Shown here: piece after piece, positions 52,884 through 62,850 of the stretch
Layout of the letters: the number at the start of each line of letters is the position of its first letter
Position numbering within the stretch: the stretch's first letter is position 1
Source: JAEUHO01 sp046350655
GTDB lineage: Bacteria; Planctomycetota; PLA2; JAEUHO01
Assembly (NCBI GenBank): GCA_046350655.1
Contig: JAXMAB010000007.1
Location: 412,523-476,522 of the forward strand
Reading direction: 5' to 3'
Length of the DNA stretch: 64,000 nucleotides
Made by a program: the position numbers and the translations under genes
Notes under the pieces: model-generated
The model's input: only the letters and a program-made list of their open reading frames with translations
Database searches by the model: none
Told to the model about the DNA's origin: nothing

Positions 52884-54743
52884 ATGCCCGATCCGGCTCC
52901 GGCCCCCGCCTCGACGCCGACCCGATCGGTGCCGGACGGCGTCCTGTACCGCCGGCTCCTCGCCGAGGCGCGGCCGTCGTGGCGGCACCTCGCGGGGCTG
53001 TTCCTCGTCCAGCTGCTCGCGACGCCGATCGCGCTCCTCGCACCGGTGCCGCTGCAGCTCGCGGTGGACCAGGTGCTCGGGCAGCTGCCGCTCCCGGGCT
53101 GGCTCGACGCGGTCGTGCCGGCCGGCTGGCGCGGCCCCGACGCGCTGCTCGCCGTGGCCGCCGGGATCGTCGTGGTGGCGGCGGTGCTCGCCCAGCTCCA
53201 GGACATGGGCGCGTGGGTCTACCGGACCTGGCTCGGCGAGCGGCTCGTGCTCGCGCTCCGCGGCCGCCTCTTCCTCCACCTCCAGCGCCTCTCGCTGGTC
53301 CACCACGACGCGGCGACGAGCGCCGAGTCGGTCTACCGGGTGCAGACCGACGCGGGCGCGATCGAGACCGTCGTCGTGCAGGGCCTCGTCCGGATCGTGA
53401 CCGTCGCGTTCCGGGTGGTCGTGCTGGTCCTCGTGGCGGCCCGGATCGACGCGAAGCTCGTCTTCGTGGCGTTGCTCGCGGGCCCGGTGATGGTGCTGCT
53501 CGCGCGGCGCTACCGCGGCCGGCTGCGCGCGCGGTGGAAGGAGGCGAAGGCCGAGGAGACGGCCGCCATGGGCGTCGTCCAGGAGACGATGGCGGCCGTA
53601 CGCGTCGTGAAGGCGTTCGGGCGCGAGGAGCACGAACGCGACCGCTGGCGCGCGCGCGCCGACGCGGGCGTGGCCGCGACGATGCGCGCGACGACCTACC
53701 GCGGGTGGTTCGACGTCCTCATGGGCGTGACCGCCGGCCTCGCGGGCGCCGCGGTGCTGTGGGTCGGCGTGCACGAGGCGCGGGCCGGGGCCGTCACGCT
53801 CGGGCAGCTCCTGCTCGTGGTCGGCTACCTCTCGCAGCTGTTCGGCCCGATGCGCGAGCTCGGCAACAAGATGGCCGACCTGCAGCGCGCGCTGGCCGGC
53901 GCCGAGCGCGTGTTCGCGGTCCTCGACACGGAGCCGGAGGTCGTGGACGCGCCGCACGCGCGGGCGCTCGCGCGCGCGACGGGCGCGGTGGAGGTCCGCG
54001 GGGTCACGTTCGGCTACGGCGACGGGCGGCCCGTCCTGCGCGACGTCTCGTTCCGCGTGCCCGCGGGCGCGCGGGTGGGCATCTCCGGCCGCACCGGCTC
54101 GGGCAAGTCCACGCTCCTCGCGCTCCTGTTCCGCTTCTACGACCCGGCGCAGGGGACGATCCTCCTCGACGGCGTCGACACGCGGACGCTCCGCCTCGCG
54201 GACCTGCGGCGCCAGCTCGCGCTCGTGCTGCAGGACACCGTGCTCTTCTCGACGTCCGTGGCGGAGAACATCGCCTACGGCCGGCCCGGGGCGACGGCGG
54301 CGGAGATCGAGGCCGCCGCGCGGGCCGCGGACGCCCACGACTTCGTGACGCGCCTCCCCCGCGGCTACGACACGCCGGTCGGCGAACGCGGCGTCCGGCT
54401 GTCGGGCGGCGAGCGCCAGCGGATCGCGCTGGCCCGCGCGTTCCTCAAGGACGCGCCCGTGCTCGTGCTCGACGAGCCGACGAGCGCGCTCGACGTCGCG
54501 ACGGAGGCCTCCGTGATGGCGGCGATCGAGCGCCTGATGCGGGGTCGCACGACCTTCCTCGTCGCGCACCGCGCCTCCACGCTCGCGGGCTGCGATCTCC
54601 GCCTCCACCTCGAGGACGGGCGGCTGGCGCTCGCGGCCGACGCCGTCGCCGGCGTCGCGCCGGGCGCGCCGACGCCCCCCGCCTCGACGACCTCGTCGAC
54701 GACGTCCTTCGCGACCGACGCCACCGACCCCGGTCCCGCGTGA
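52884..54743 (+). CDS. ABC exporter, fused membrane and ATPase domains
   Basis: 619 residues with a strong GAGGAGGACGAGACG site. Six transmembrane helices in an exporter-type membrane domain (AETAAMGVVQETMAAVRVVKAFGREE is the coupling region), then an ATPase with Walker A GRTGSGKSTLLALLF (about 405), Q-loop LVLQDTVLFSTSVAENIAYG, signature RLSGGERQRIALARA (about 506), Walker B VLVLDEPTSALD and H-loop VAHRAST. The MsbA/lipid-and-multidrug exporter class is the closest type. It is a half-size transporter and should work as a homodimer. The substrate is unknown; it lies among secreted-protein genes but ABC exporters of this type do not normally secrete proteins. Confidence 0.95.
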   Translation: MPDPAPAPASTPTRSVPDGVLYRRLLAEARPSWRHLAGLFLVQLLATPIALLAPVPLQLAVDQVLGQLPLPGWLDAVVPAGWRGPDALLAVAAGIVVVAAVLAQLQDMGAWVYRTWLGERLVLALRGRLFLHLQRLSLVHHDAATSAESVYRVQTDAGAIETVVVQGLVRIVTVAFRVVVLVLVAARIDAKLVFVALLAGPVMVLLARRYRGRLRARWKEAKAEETAAMGVVQETMAAVRVVKAFGREEHERDRWRARADAGVAATMRATTYRGWFDVLMGVTAGLAGAAVLWVGVHEARAGAVTLGQLLLVVGYLSQLFGPMRELGNKMADLQRALAGAERVFAVLDTEPEVVDAPHARALARATGAVEVRGVTFGYGDGRPVLRDVSFRVPAGARVGISGRTGSGKSTLLALLFRFYDPAQGTILLDGVDTRTLRLADLRRQLALVLQDTVLFSTSVAENIAYGRPGATAAEIEAAARAADAHDFVTRLPRGYDTPVGERGVRLSGGERQRIALARAFLKDAPVLVLDEPTSALDVATEASVMAAIERLMRGRTTFLVAHRASTLAGCDLRLHLEDGRLALAADAVAGVAPGAPTPPASTTSSTTSFATDATDPGPA

Positions 54744-54756
54744 GCGCCCGGGGGAC

Positions 54757-54895
54757 GCGGGCCGCCCCCCCGCCCCCCCGCCCCCGCCCCCCCCCCCGGG
54801 CCGTAGGCCCACCCCCGCCCCGCGGCCCCCGGCCCGCCCCGGGGGGCCCCCCCCGGGGCGGCGGCGGCCCGCGGGCCTCGCCGCGCGCCAGGCCT
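54757..54895. repeat. Low-complexity poly-C/poly-G tract
   Basis: More than 100 bp that is almost only C, then G runs, at the convergent junction of the ABC exporter and the methyltransferase. The methyltransferase frame runs through it without a stop. It resembles a badly resolved sequence more than biology. Confidence 0.7.
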
Positions 54896-54904
54896 CGCGT
54901 CGCC

Positions 54905-55636
54905 GGCCTGCGGCTTGAGCGCCACGAAGCCCGCGAGCCCCGCGGGGAAGCGCTCGCGACCGAAGCCCGCGACCTGCGCGCCGACGAACCCCGCCGCGAC
55001 GAGGTCGTCGAGGACCTGCTCGGGGCGGAACAGCGCGAGCACGTGGGTCTCCTCGGTGCAGCGCCACCCGTGGCCCGCGCGGCGGAGCGTCGTGATGGCG
55101 CGCGTGAGCCGCCCCGCGCGTTCGGTGCGGCGCACGCGCACGACCCAGTCGTCGCCGGCGACGACGCGGTCCCGCGTCCCGTCCACGGTGCCGCGGCCCG
55201 GGCCGGCGACGTCGAAGACGAACATCCCGCCGGGCGCGAGCGCGTCGAACACGCGGCGGAACACGCGCCGCAGCGCGGATCGCCCGGCCCGCGGGTCGAA
55301 GCGGTAGCCGAGGACCTCGCCGAGGGCGACGACGGCATCACACCGCGGCAGTGCGGCATCCGCGAACGAGGCGCGGCGGAACGTGGCGCCGGGCGCGCGG
55401 CGGCGCGCGATCGCGAGCATCGACGGCGACACGTCGATCCCGACGACGCGGTGCCCGGCGGCCACGGCCCTCGCCGCGAACGCACCCGACCCGCAACCGA
55501 GGTCCACCACGGTGCCGCGGCGCAGCCCCGCGCGGCGCAGGCCCCCGAGGATCCACGGGGCCGCGCGTTCGGCGAACCCTTCGAAGCCGACGTGGTGCAC
55601 GTACGCGAGATCGTCCGAATACCCGGTCGCTTTCAT
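54905..55636 (-). CDS. SAM-dependent methyltransferase (class I), 3' end lost
   Basis: About 244 residues recognisable. Motif I GTVVDLGCGSGAFAARAV (residues 42-52), acidic GIDVSPSMLAIARRRAPG, then CDAVVALGEVLGY, RVFDALAPGGMFVFDVAGPG and a C-terminal beta region. The substrate cannot be told. The frame stays open after FVALKPQA at 54905 into a low-complexity tract, so the true stop is not visible. The -10 TAGGGT ends 6 nt before the ATG (leaderless). The start is divergent from the serpin-like gene. Confidence 0.85.
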
Positions 55637-55642
55637 GCGCGG

Positions 55643-55648
55643 ACCCTA
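55643..55648 (-). promoter_or_regulatory. -10 box of leaderless methyltransferase gene
   Basis: TAGGGT on the minus strand, then CCGCGC and the ATG at 55636. Confidence 0.55.
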
Positions 55649-55741
55649 CCACCGTCCGGCACGGCCCGCCTCGGCCGGGGGTCCCGCCGCGCCGTCGACG
55701 CCGTCGCGCTACGATGTCGCCCCGACCCGGGAGGCGCCGCG

Positions 55742-57385
55742 ATGCGAGCGCAATGGTGGACGTTCATCGCGAAGGCCGCTGCGAAGCGTGCCGTCGCGGC
55801 GATCGGGGTCGCGGGGATCTTGGGCCTGGCGGCCGGCCCTTCGTGGGCGGAGGACGCGCCGCCGCCCGCGACGCCGCCGACGGTGCCGCCGGTGCCGCCG
55901 GAGGCCGCGTCCCCGCAGACGGCCGACGACCGCACCGACGTCGTCCTCACGACGGACGCCCCCATCGTCCGGGGACGCAACCTGTTGTGGTGTGCGACCG
56001 GACAATTGGCCTGGGACGCCCTCGCCGATCTCGTCGGGACCGACGGTCGTCTCGACCTCGACGGCGCGCAGGACCCGGCGCTCGTGGACGCGCTCAACCG
56101 CCGCACGTTCCCCCATGACGCGCTCGACGCCGCGTCCGTCGCCGTCGCCGCCGGCTTCGGGAAGGACGGGGTCCTCGACCGCGTCCGCGCCGCGTGGGCG
56201 AAGTTGCATCCCGACGGAGCCCGGGCGCCGGAGCTCGTCACGGGGCCCGAGGAAGCCGTCGCGTTCGCGGCTCTTCGCAAGCAACTGCCGTTCGAGACGC
56301 CGTTCCGTCTGCTCCCGGAGCCGATGCACTTCGACGGCGGCGACCGACCGCTGACCGCGTTCGGGACGATGCACGACGACCACGGGCCCGACGCCGACGG
56401 ACAGGCGATGCAGCTCCGCGTGTTCCCGCCACCTGGCGCGGATCCCGACGGCGACGAGGGAGCCGGCGTCGTCGAGCTCCGCCCGGCGGACCTCGCGGAT
56501 CGCATCTTCCTCGCGAACCTTCCTCCCGGCGCGACGCTCGAGGACACGTGGAACGGCGCGTGGTCGCGCGTGGGCGCGCGCGAAGGCATCACGCCGAAGC
56601 ATGCCGAGGACCTCGTGATCCCGCGGATCCGCCTCGACGTGCGGCGCGGCTTCCCCGGGATCGCCGGGGCCCACCTGCGCGGACGGCCGGACCACGTGCT
56701 CCGCGTCGTGCAGCAGGAGGTGACGTTTTCGCTCACCGAGCGCGGCGCGGCCGTCGAGTCCGCGGCCGTCCTTCTCGAGACCGAAGGCCTCGGGATGCGG
56801 ATGCGGTTCGACCGGCCGTTCCTGCTCGCGCTCCTGCGTCGAGGCGCGACGCGGCCCTATCTGCTCGCGTGGGTCGGCAACGACGCCTGGCTCGAGCCGG
56901 CCGCGAAGGCCGAGCGCCTCGGCGCGAAGGACCTCGCGGCCCTCGGCGGCCGGTGGGTCCTCGATGACGAGGCGACCGTTCGGGCCGGAGTGGCCGCGGA
57001 ACTCCGCCTCGACGGACCCGGCCCGTACCCGGACCCGAAGGACCGATCGCGCACGATCTCGTTCGAGGAGGCCCTCGCCCGCCGGGTCGCCGAACGCCTG
57101 TCGTCCCCCCATCCGACGACGGCGACGGTGACGATCGACGAACACGGTGGGTGCACGCTCGACCTCGGCTCGCGGCCGGAGCGACTCGCGATCCGCCGCG
57201 TGGGCGACCGATGGGTGCTCTTCCAGCCCCAGAGCCATCTCCGCTCCAGGCCGGCGGCCCCGGGCTCGCCGGAGGACCTTCGCGCGCAGGAGGAACTCGT
57301 CGAGCGCGGCCGCCCGGTCCTCCTGCGCTTCGACGGAACGCGGCTCGAGATCCCCGAGGGAGGGCTCTTCTTCAAGCGCCCCTGA
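55742..57385 (+). CDS. Secreted serpin-like protein
   Basis: 547 residues, GGGAGGCGCCGCG before the ATG and TACGAT 28 nt upstream. Signal peptide (AVAAIGVAGILGLAAGPSWA). The segment from about 40 to 370 has a serpin-like order: GRNLLWCATGQLAWDALADL, LVIPRIRLDVRRGFPGIAGA, the breach and hinge VTFSLTERGAAVESAAVLL, and MRFDRPFLLAL (residues 354-364), which satisfies the PROSITE serpin signature PS00284, then PYLLAWVGNDAWLEP like the serpin end strand. From the hinge Gly to FDRPF is 20 residues versus 21 in alpha-1-antitrypsin, so the reactive loop has full length, but its P12-P9 residues (V-E-S-A) are not the small residues of inhibitory serpins. About 170 extra C-terminal residues are of unknown fold. 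Assignment is from motif reading only. Confidence 0.65.
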   Translation: MRAQWWTFIAKAAAKRAVAAIGVAGILGLAAGPSWAEDAPPPATPPTVPPVPPEAASPQTADDRTDVVLTTDAPIVRGRNLLWCATGQLAWDALADLVGTDGRLDLDGAQDPALVDALNRRTFPHDALDAASVAVAAGFGKDGVLDRVRAAWAKLHPDGARAPELVTGPEEAVAFAALRKQLPFETPFRLLPEPMHFDGGDRPLTAFGTMHDDHGPDADGQAMQLRVFPPPGADPDGDEGAGVVELRPADLADRIFLANLPPGATLEDTWNGAWSRVGAREGITPKHAEDLVIPRIRLDVRRGFPGIAGAHLRGRPDHVLRVVQQEVTFSLTERGAAVESAAVLLETEGLGMRMRFDRPFLLALLRRGATRPYLLAWVGNDAWLEPAAKAERLGAKDLAALGGRWVLDDEATVRAGVAAELRLDGPGPYPDPKDRSRTISFEEALARRVAERLSSPHPTTATVTIDEHGGCTLDLGSRPERLAIRRVGDRWVLFQPQSHLRSRPAAPGSPEDLRAQEELVERGRPVLLRFDGTRLEIPEGGLFFKRP

Positions 57386-57470
57386 CCCCGTCGGCGAGCG
57401 GGCCTCGCGGTCCCGGGCGCGGATCGTCGCGCGACGGTACGATCGACGTCCCGACCCGGGAGGCGCCGCC

Positions 57471-58160
57471 ATGGGTGCGCGCGTGGGGCACCGTTCCGCT
57501 CCGGTCATCGTCGCCGCGGGCATTGTCGCCGCGGGCATCGTCGCGGCGATCGTGACCGGCGCCACCCTCGTCGGATGCGCCTGCATCGAGGCGCGCGCGT
57601 GCGCGGCGCCGGGAGCGGCGGCGCTCGCCATCGACGTACGCGACGACGTCGTCGCGACGACGGACGTCCCCCTCGTCGCGGGACGCAGCGTGTGCTGGGT
57701 GGCCCCGCGTGTCGACGACGCGGAGGCCGCGCCGTCCCTCGCGCCGACGTTCGAGGTCGCATTCCACGACCGCGGCGCGCCGCTGCGATTCGCGACCGGC
57801 CGCGAGGTGCGCGCGTTCGGCGTCGATGGGGGCGACCGCGGTCGCGACGCGACGGTCCGCGCCGCCCAGGTCGTCGTGTTCCTCTCGCCGGACGGTCCGC
57901 CCGACGCCGCGGACCCGACGCTCGTGGTGTCGCTGCGCCCGCGGCCCGACGACCCCCTCGTCGTGCTCGCGCGCGGCGGCGGCGCGACGACACTCGAGGC
58001 GGCCTGGCGGCGCGCGCGGGCCTTCGTCGAACACGGCGCCCCGATGCCGCTCCGACCCGGCACGACGCACCTCTGGATCCCACGGCTCACGATCCCGGCG
58101 TCGCCCGTGCGCGGCGTCGGCGACGTCCCGGCGGCGCCGCCCGCCCCCCCCCCCCCCCCC
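57471..58160 (+). CDS. Truncated paralogue of the serpin-like protein
   Basis: About 230 residues before the sequence enters a poly-C run. N-terminal signal/lipobox region (IVTGATLVGCACIEARAC; VGC could be lipidated). It aligns in order with the gene upstream: DVVATTDVPLVAGRSVCWVA, VVSLRPRPDDPLVVLARGGG with TTLEAAWRRAR, and LWIPRLTIPASPVRGVGD. Its whole 5' region, from TACGAT through GACCCGGGAGGCGCCGCC, copies that of the upstream gene. Hinge and signature parts are missing. The reading frame stays open beyond the poly-C but no longer codes for anything recognisable. Confidence 0.65.
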
Positions 58161-58163
58161 CGG

Positions 58164-60740
58164 GGCCGCGAGCATCCGGCGCGTCGTCGCGGCCAGGCTG
58201 CCGGCGGCCGGCGCGTCGCGGGCCGCATGGGCGGCGGGCGTCCACTCGAGGAGCCGGCGGCGGCTCACGGCGAGGCGCCACAGCGTCCGCGCGATCGCAT
58301 CCGTCGCCACGTACGCCTCGAACGGGAGCAGCGCCACCGTCGCGGCCCACCGCCCCAGGGCGAGGCGCGCGGAGGTGAGCCCGTTCGCGAGCGTCGGGCC
58401 GACCCGGGCGCCGCTCGCGCAACGCAGGACCGTCGAGAGGAGGCCGCTCCAGACCGGGGCCGCGAGGGTGACGAGGACCACCAGGGTCGAGGCGAGCGCG
58501 GCGCCCGGCACCACCGACCATCCGACCGCCGCGAGCGCCACGAGGGCCGGGGACACGAGGCTGCGCAGCAGGTTGTCGAGCAGCCGGAAGCGGGCGACCG
58601 GGCCGAACCGGTTGCGCTCGCGCGCGCCCCCGAGGACGGGGACCCGCGGCGCGAGCCAGGGCAGCAGCTGCCAGTCGCCACGGATCCATCGGTGCGCGCG
58701 CGCGGCGTGCGCCGGCACGTCCGCCGGGACGTCCTCGAGGAGCACCACGTCGGATACGAGCCCCGTCCGCGCGTGGAGGCCCTCGAAGAGGTCGTGGCTG
58801 AGCAGCGCGTCCTCCGGGACCCGCCCGTCGAGCGCGCGGTGGAAGGCCGCGACGTCGAGCAGTCCCTTGCCGGCGAAGCTCCCCTCGCCGAACAGGTCGT
58901 GGTGGACGTCGGAGACGATCGTGGCGTACGGGTCGAGCCCGCGGTCGCCCGCGAACAGGCGGGTGAAGGGCGTGCGCCTCGCGCCGGGGGGCGACGGCTC
59001 GAGTCGGGGCTGCAGCACCGCGTGCCCCTCCGTCACGCGGCCCTCGCCGTCGACCACCGCGCGGTTCAGCGGGTGCGCCATCGTGGCGACGAGCTGCGCG
59101 ACCGACGTCGGGGGGAGGCACGAGTCGGCGTCGCGCGTCAGCACGTACCGCACGCGGGCGAGGCGGTCGACCGCGCCCACCCGCACGGGGAAGGCCGTCA
59201 GGTCGCCGTCGAGGAGGGCCTGCAGCAGCTGCTGCAGCTTGCCGCGCTTGCGCTCCCAGCCGCGGTACCGTCCGCTGCGCGGGTCGAGGCGCCGCGCCCG
59301 GTGGAGCAGCAGGAACGGGCCGGCGCCGCCGTGCGCGTGCCGGAGGTTCAGCTCGGCCACGCCGTCCACCGCCGCCTGGAGCAGCTCGCGGTCGCCCGGG
59401 TCCGTCGCCGCGTCCGCGTCGGGCAGGTCGGTGAGCAACGCGAACGCGACGTTCGGGTCCTCGTTGCCGACGAAGTCGCGCTCCAGGCTCTCGAGCACCG
59501 CGCGCGTCTCGTCGGGGCGCCCGAGCAGGAGCGGGACGACGACGAGCGTCCGCGCCCCGTCGGGGATCCCCCCGTCGAGATCGAGCCGCGCGAGGCGACG
59601 CGGCGGGACGATCGCGGTGACGATCACGTTGACGAGCGCCTCGGCCACCGCGATCGCCGGCACGGCGGCGAGGAGCACGGCGACGGCGCCCCACGCGACG
59701 CCGACCCGCCCCGCGACGAACAGGACGACGCCGACGAGCAGCGCCGCGGCGACCCCGGCGATGCCCCCGAGGTAGGCCGACGCCGGGTGCGCGAGCATCC
59801 ACCGCGCGGGGAGCGCGCGGGGCGGCGGACGGTAGCCGGCGCGGGCCTCGAGGGCCGCGCGCCCCGGCCCCAGCAGGTGCCAGGCGACGTGGCGCTGCTT
59901 CGCGTCGGGCGCGGCCGGCGCGCCACAGGCCTCGACGGCGAGCGCCGCGACCGCCGCCTCGTCCCGCCCGCTCCCGCGGGCGATCGCCTCGACGGCACGC
60001 CGGGCACGGTCGCGCGTCTCGAAGTCGGCCGCGCGGTGCGAACCGCCCGGATCGCCCCGCAGGACCTCCTCGACGCGGCTCACCCGCTCGACGAAGGCCC
60101 GCCAGTCGAGCCCGGCGAGCTCCCGGAGCCCGAGCACCGCGCGCCGCGCCCGGCGTTCGTCGGCGGCCTCGGGTCGCGTGTCCCCGGGGCGCTCGGGGGG
60201 ACGGGCGACGGGCACGTGCCGCGCGGCGAGGCGCGCGAGGTCCTCGAGGAGCGCCAGCCGCAGGCACGCGGGCAGGGCCCACAGCTCGCCCGTCGTGAGC
60301 GGCGTGACCCGCTGGTAGGCGTCCACGAAGCGCTCGAGCGACGCACCGTCCACCGGCCCGTCGTCGTCCTCGACGAGCGCGCTCGCGATCGCGTCCACGC
60401 GTCGCCGCCCGTCCGCCCGCGCCAGGCGCGGGAGCGAGCGCGTGAAGACCGGCGGAAGGTCGTGGCGGAGGACCTCGCGGGCGTCCCGCAGCACGTGGGC
60501 GTTGTCGAGCAGCCACTCCGCGACCGCCGAGCGCGAGGCGCGGGCGTCGGGGTCCGAGGCGAGCGCGCGCACGGCGCGCTCGATCGTGGCGCTCGCGGCG
60601 GCCGCGCGGGGCGCGACGTCCGCGGGTCCGCGCGGCGCGCGTCCGTCGCGCTCGACCGGGCCGTGGGTCCGCGCGGCCCGGCCGCCGGGCGGTTCCGGCG
60701 CCTCGAGCACCGGCTCGGCGCGGAGCGTCGGGTCAACCAC
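58164..60740 (-). CDS. Cyclic beta-1,2-glucan synthase-like GT84 protein, 3'-truncated
   Basis: 859 residues remain from a GTG at 60740. Homologous to the N-terminal part of NdvB/ChvB: KQRHVAWHLLGPGRAALEAR, two transmembrane helices near 340-400, the GT84 catalytic region (TLVVVPLLLGRPDETRAVL, VRYVLTRDADSCLPPTSVAQL, ALLSHDLFEGLHARTGLVSD, AHRWIRGDWQLLPWLAP), and further transmembrane helices. Full-length synthases are about 2800 residues and carry C-terminal GH94 phosphorylase domains; here the protein breaks off at a poly-G run. Cyclic glucans are osmoregulatory periplasmic polymers. It follows the universal stress gene by 45 bp. Confidence 0.82.
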
Positions 60741-60785
60741 GGCAGCCCGCCCTCGGTGCCCGGCGCGGGGGTCGCCGGAGCCGCC

Positions 60786-61775
60786 TCATGCAGGCGCGGT
60801 CCGCTCGGCCCGCGGCCCGACGAAGGCCGCGCCGTACGCCGCCGCCGCGTCCACGGCGGGGGCCGCCGGCAGGTCCTGCAGGATCCACAGCGACGTGGCC
60901 CGGTCCGCGATCAGCTCGCGCGCGACGCTCCCGTACGGGGCGAAGGCGCCGGTGCCGCGGCACCCGCCGCCGTGGGCGCTCGTGACCACGAGGTCCACCT
61001 GCTCCTCCGAGGCCGACCGGCACAACGCGCGCCCCACGTCGGACGCGACGAGGATGCGCGTGGTGACCGGGAGGTCCGGGGACGCCGCGCGCGCGCGGAC
61101 CGCGTCGAGGTACGCGGCCCCGCACTCGCGATTGCGCGTCACCACGCGCTCGCGCAGGCGGACGTCGTCGGCCGCCGGCGGCATCGCGCCGGGCAGCTCG
61201 GGCACGGGCGCGACGTGCGCCAGCAGCAGCGTCGCGGCGTGGGCGCGCGCCATCGCGGAGGCCACCGGCAGCGCGCACTCGGCGCGGCGAGACGCGTCGA
61301 GCGGCACCAGGATCCGCGTGTAGCGCGCCGCGACGTCCGACGCGGCGTCGGGCGCCGCGCGCCGGGCGAGGAGGAACGAGACGCCGCCGGCGGCGAGGAG
61401 CTTGCCGGCGACGTCGCCGAGGCCGGACGTCGAGGGGCCGCCCGCGCCGTGCGGCGCGAGGACCACGAGGTCGATGCCGAGCGCGCGGACGACGTCGAGG
61501 ATCTGCTCGGCCGGACGCCCTTCGCGCAGCTCGGTCGTCACCGGGACGCCCTGGGCGGCGAGCCGGCCCCGCCACGCCTCGAGATAGGCGCCCGCCTGCG
61601 CGTGCCGCATCCGCCAGTCGACGGGATCGACCGCGTGCTGCGCGCTCGGTGTTTCGCACTCGAGGACGTGCAGGAGCCGCAAGTCGGCCTCGAACGTCCG
61701 CGCGGCCGCCACGGCGTGAGGGATCGCGTGCTCGGCGGCCTCGGAGCCGTCGAGGATCAGGAGGTGTCGGCGCAT
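60786..61775 (-). CDS. Tandem universal stress protein
   Basis: 329 residues, two UspA domains. First: HLLILDGSEAAEHAIPHAVA to IDLVVLAPHGAGGPSTSGLGDVAGKLLA. Second: RILVPLDASRRAECALPVAS to VDLVVTSAHGGGCRGTGAFAPYGSVARELI. The second domain keeps a G-2x-G-9x-G(S/T)-like ATP-binding pattern in altered form (HGGGCRG...GSVARE). Stress or dormancy role inferred from family only. The ATG at 61775 has no obvious ribosome site. Upstream of the glucan synthase in the same direction. Confidence 0.9.
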   Translation of the reverse strand: MRRHLLILDGSEAAEHAIPHAVAAARTFEADLRLLHVLECETPSAQHAVDPVDWRMRHAQAGAYLEAWRGRLAAQGVPVTTELREGRPAEQILDVVRALGIDLVVLAPHGAGGPSTSGLGDVAGKLLAAGGVSFLLARRAAPDAASDVAARYTRILVPLDASRRAECALPVASAMARAHAATLLLAHVAPVPELPGAMPPAADDVRLRERVVTRNRECGAAYLDAVRARAASPDLPVTTRILVASDVGRALCRSASEEQVDLVVTSAHGGGCRGTGAFAPYGSVARELIADRATSLWILQDLPAAPAVDAAAAYGAAFVGPRAERTAPA

Positions 61776-61989
61776 GGAGGGGTTCCGCTTCGCGGGGCTG
61801 CCCCCCTTCGATGCCGACCCGCGGTCCACGGACACGAAATCGGCGGGCCGTCGCGCGCCCGCCGTCGGGCGATCGGCCCCCCCGCCGCGCCGCGGACGCG
61901 CGCACGACCTCCGCACGGCCCCCGCCGTGCACGCGCGGACCGCGGATCCCTCCTGCGGCGCCACGCCCGGTCCCGCGGCGCGCGGCCCC

Positions 61990-62844
61990 CTACTTCAGGA
62001 AGGAGCCGTCCTCGCGCAGCGCCTCCTCGAGGCCGCGCCAGAGGTCGCGCGACGCCGACGGCACGTCGGGCCCCGTGTACCGCACGCAGCGGTCGCCGAC
62101 CGCGGCGCCGAGGCCCGTGTCGAGCGCGCGCTGCGCCATCTCGCGCCGGTGGAACTCGACGTCCATGGCCACCGGGCCTCGGGTCGTCCACGGCTTCCGC
62201 TTGTGCCGCTCGCGCACGGCCTGCTCCGCCGCCGCCTTGATCATCGGGAACGTGCGCTTCGGCGTGAGCGTCGCGCACGCCGACGGCCCGAGCACCTGCT
62301 TCACCTCCACCGTCGCGAGGTCGGCCCCGAGGTCGGCCCTCGCCTCGCGGCACACGTCGTCCGCGCCCGTCACGAGCACGACCGGCGTGCCGTAGTGGCC
62401 CACGATCGCCGCGTCGAGCAACGTCTCTCCCGCCACCTGGCCCTGCAGCCGGATCTCGTGGACGAGCATCCCGACCCACGTGTGCGACAGCAGGCCGCCC
62501 GGCGTCCCCGCGCGACTGTGGAACCCGACGAGCATCGCCGCCTCGAACCCGCCGGCCTCGATGCCCGTCACCTGCACCAGCGGCTTGTTCTTCGCCTGCG
62601 CGGGCCCGACGACCAAGCGCGCCGCGGGGTGCAACTCGTCCAGCAGCAAGTTCCGCATGTTCCCGTGGCCGTCGTTGACGTAGACCTCGGTCGCGCCGGC
62701 GGCGACCGCGCCCTCGACGGCGGCGTTCACGTCGCTGGTCAGCCAGCGGCGCGCCTTCTCGTAGTCGTTCCCCCCGGGGAGGAGGTGTTCGCGGTGGGCG
62801 ACCCCGGTGGCGCCTTCCATGTCGACGGCGATGAAGACCTTCAT
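61990..62844 (-). CDS. M55-family D-aminopeptidase (DppA-like)
   Basis: 284 residues, family length. Zinc peptidase that releases D-amino acids from short peptides. MKVFIAVDMEGATGVAHREH gives the D8/E10 ligands; VYVNDGHGNMRNLLLDEL, AMLVGFHSRAGTPGGLLSHT and PVVLVTGADDVCREA are the other family blocks. It could recycle cell-wall peptides, as suggested for B. subtilis DppA. The start is fixed by a TAGGCT box 6 nt upstream. It is monocistronic and divergent from the GAF gene. Confidence 0.94.
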   Translation of the reverse strand: MKVFIAVDMEGATGVAHREHLLPGGNDYEKARRWLTSDVNAAVEGAVAAGATEVYVNDGHGNMRNLLLDELHPAARLVVGPAQAKNKPLVQVTGIEAGGFEAAMLVGFHSRAGTPGGLLSHTWVGMLVHEIRLQGQVAGETLLDAAIVGHYGTPVVLVTGADDVCREARADLGADLATVEVKQVLGPSACATLTPKRTFPMIKAAAEQAVRERHKRKPWTTRGPVAMDVEFHRREMAQRALDTGLGAAVGDRCVRYTGPDVPSASRDLWRGLEEALREDGSFLK

Positions 62845-62850
62845 CCCCGC

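Noticed and set aside
46591..57385. A secretion system or biosynthetic gene cluster around the ABC exporter
   Set aside because: The exporter is MsbA-like with no peptidase or adaptor partner, no synthetase genes are present, and the secreted proteins carry ordinary Sec signals.
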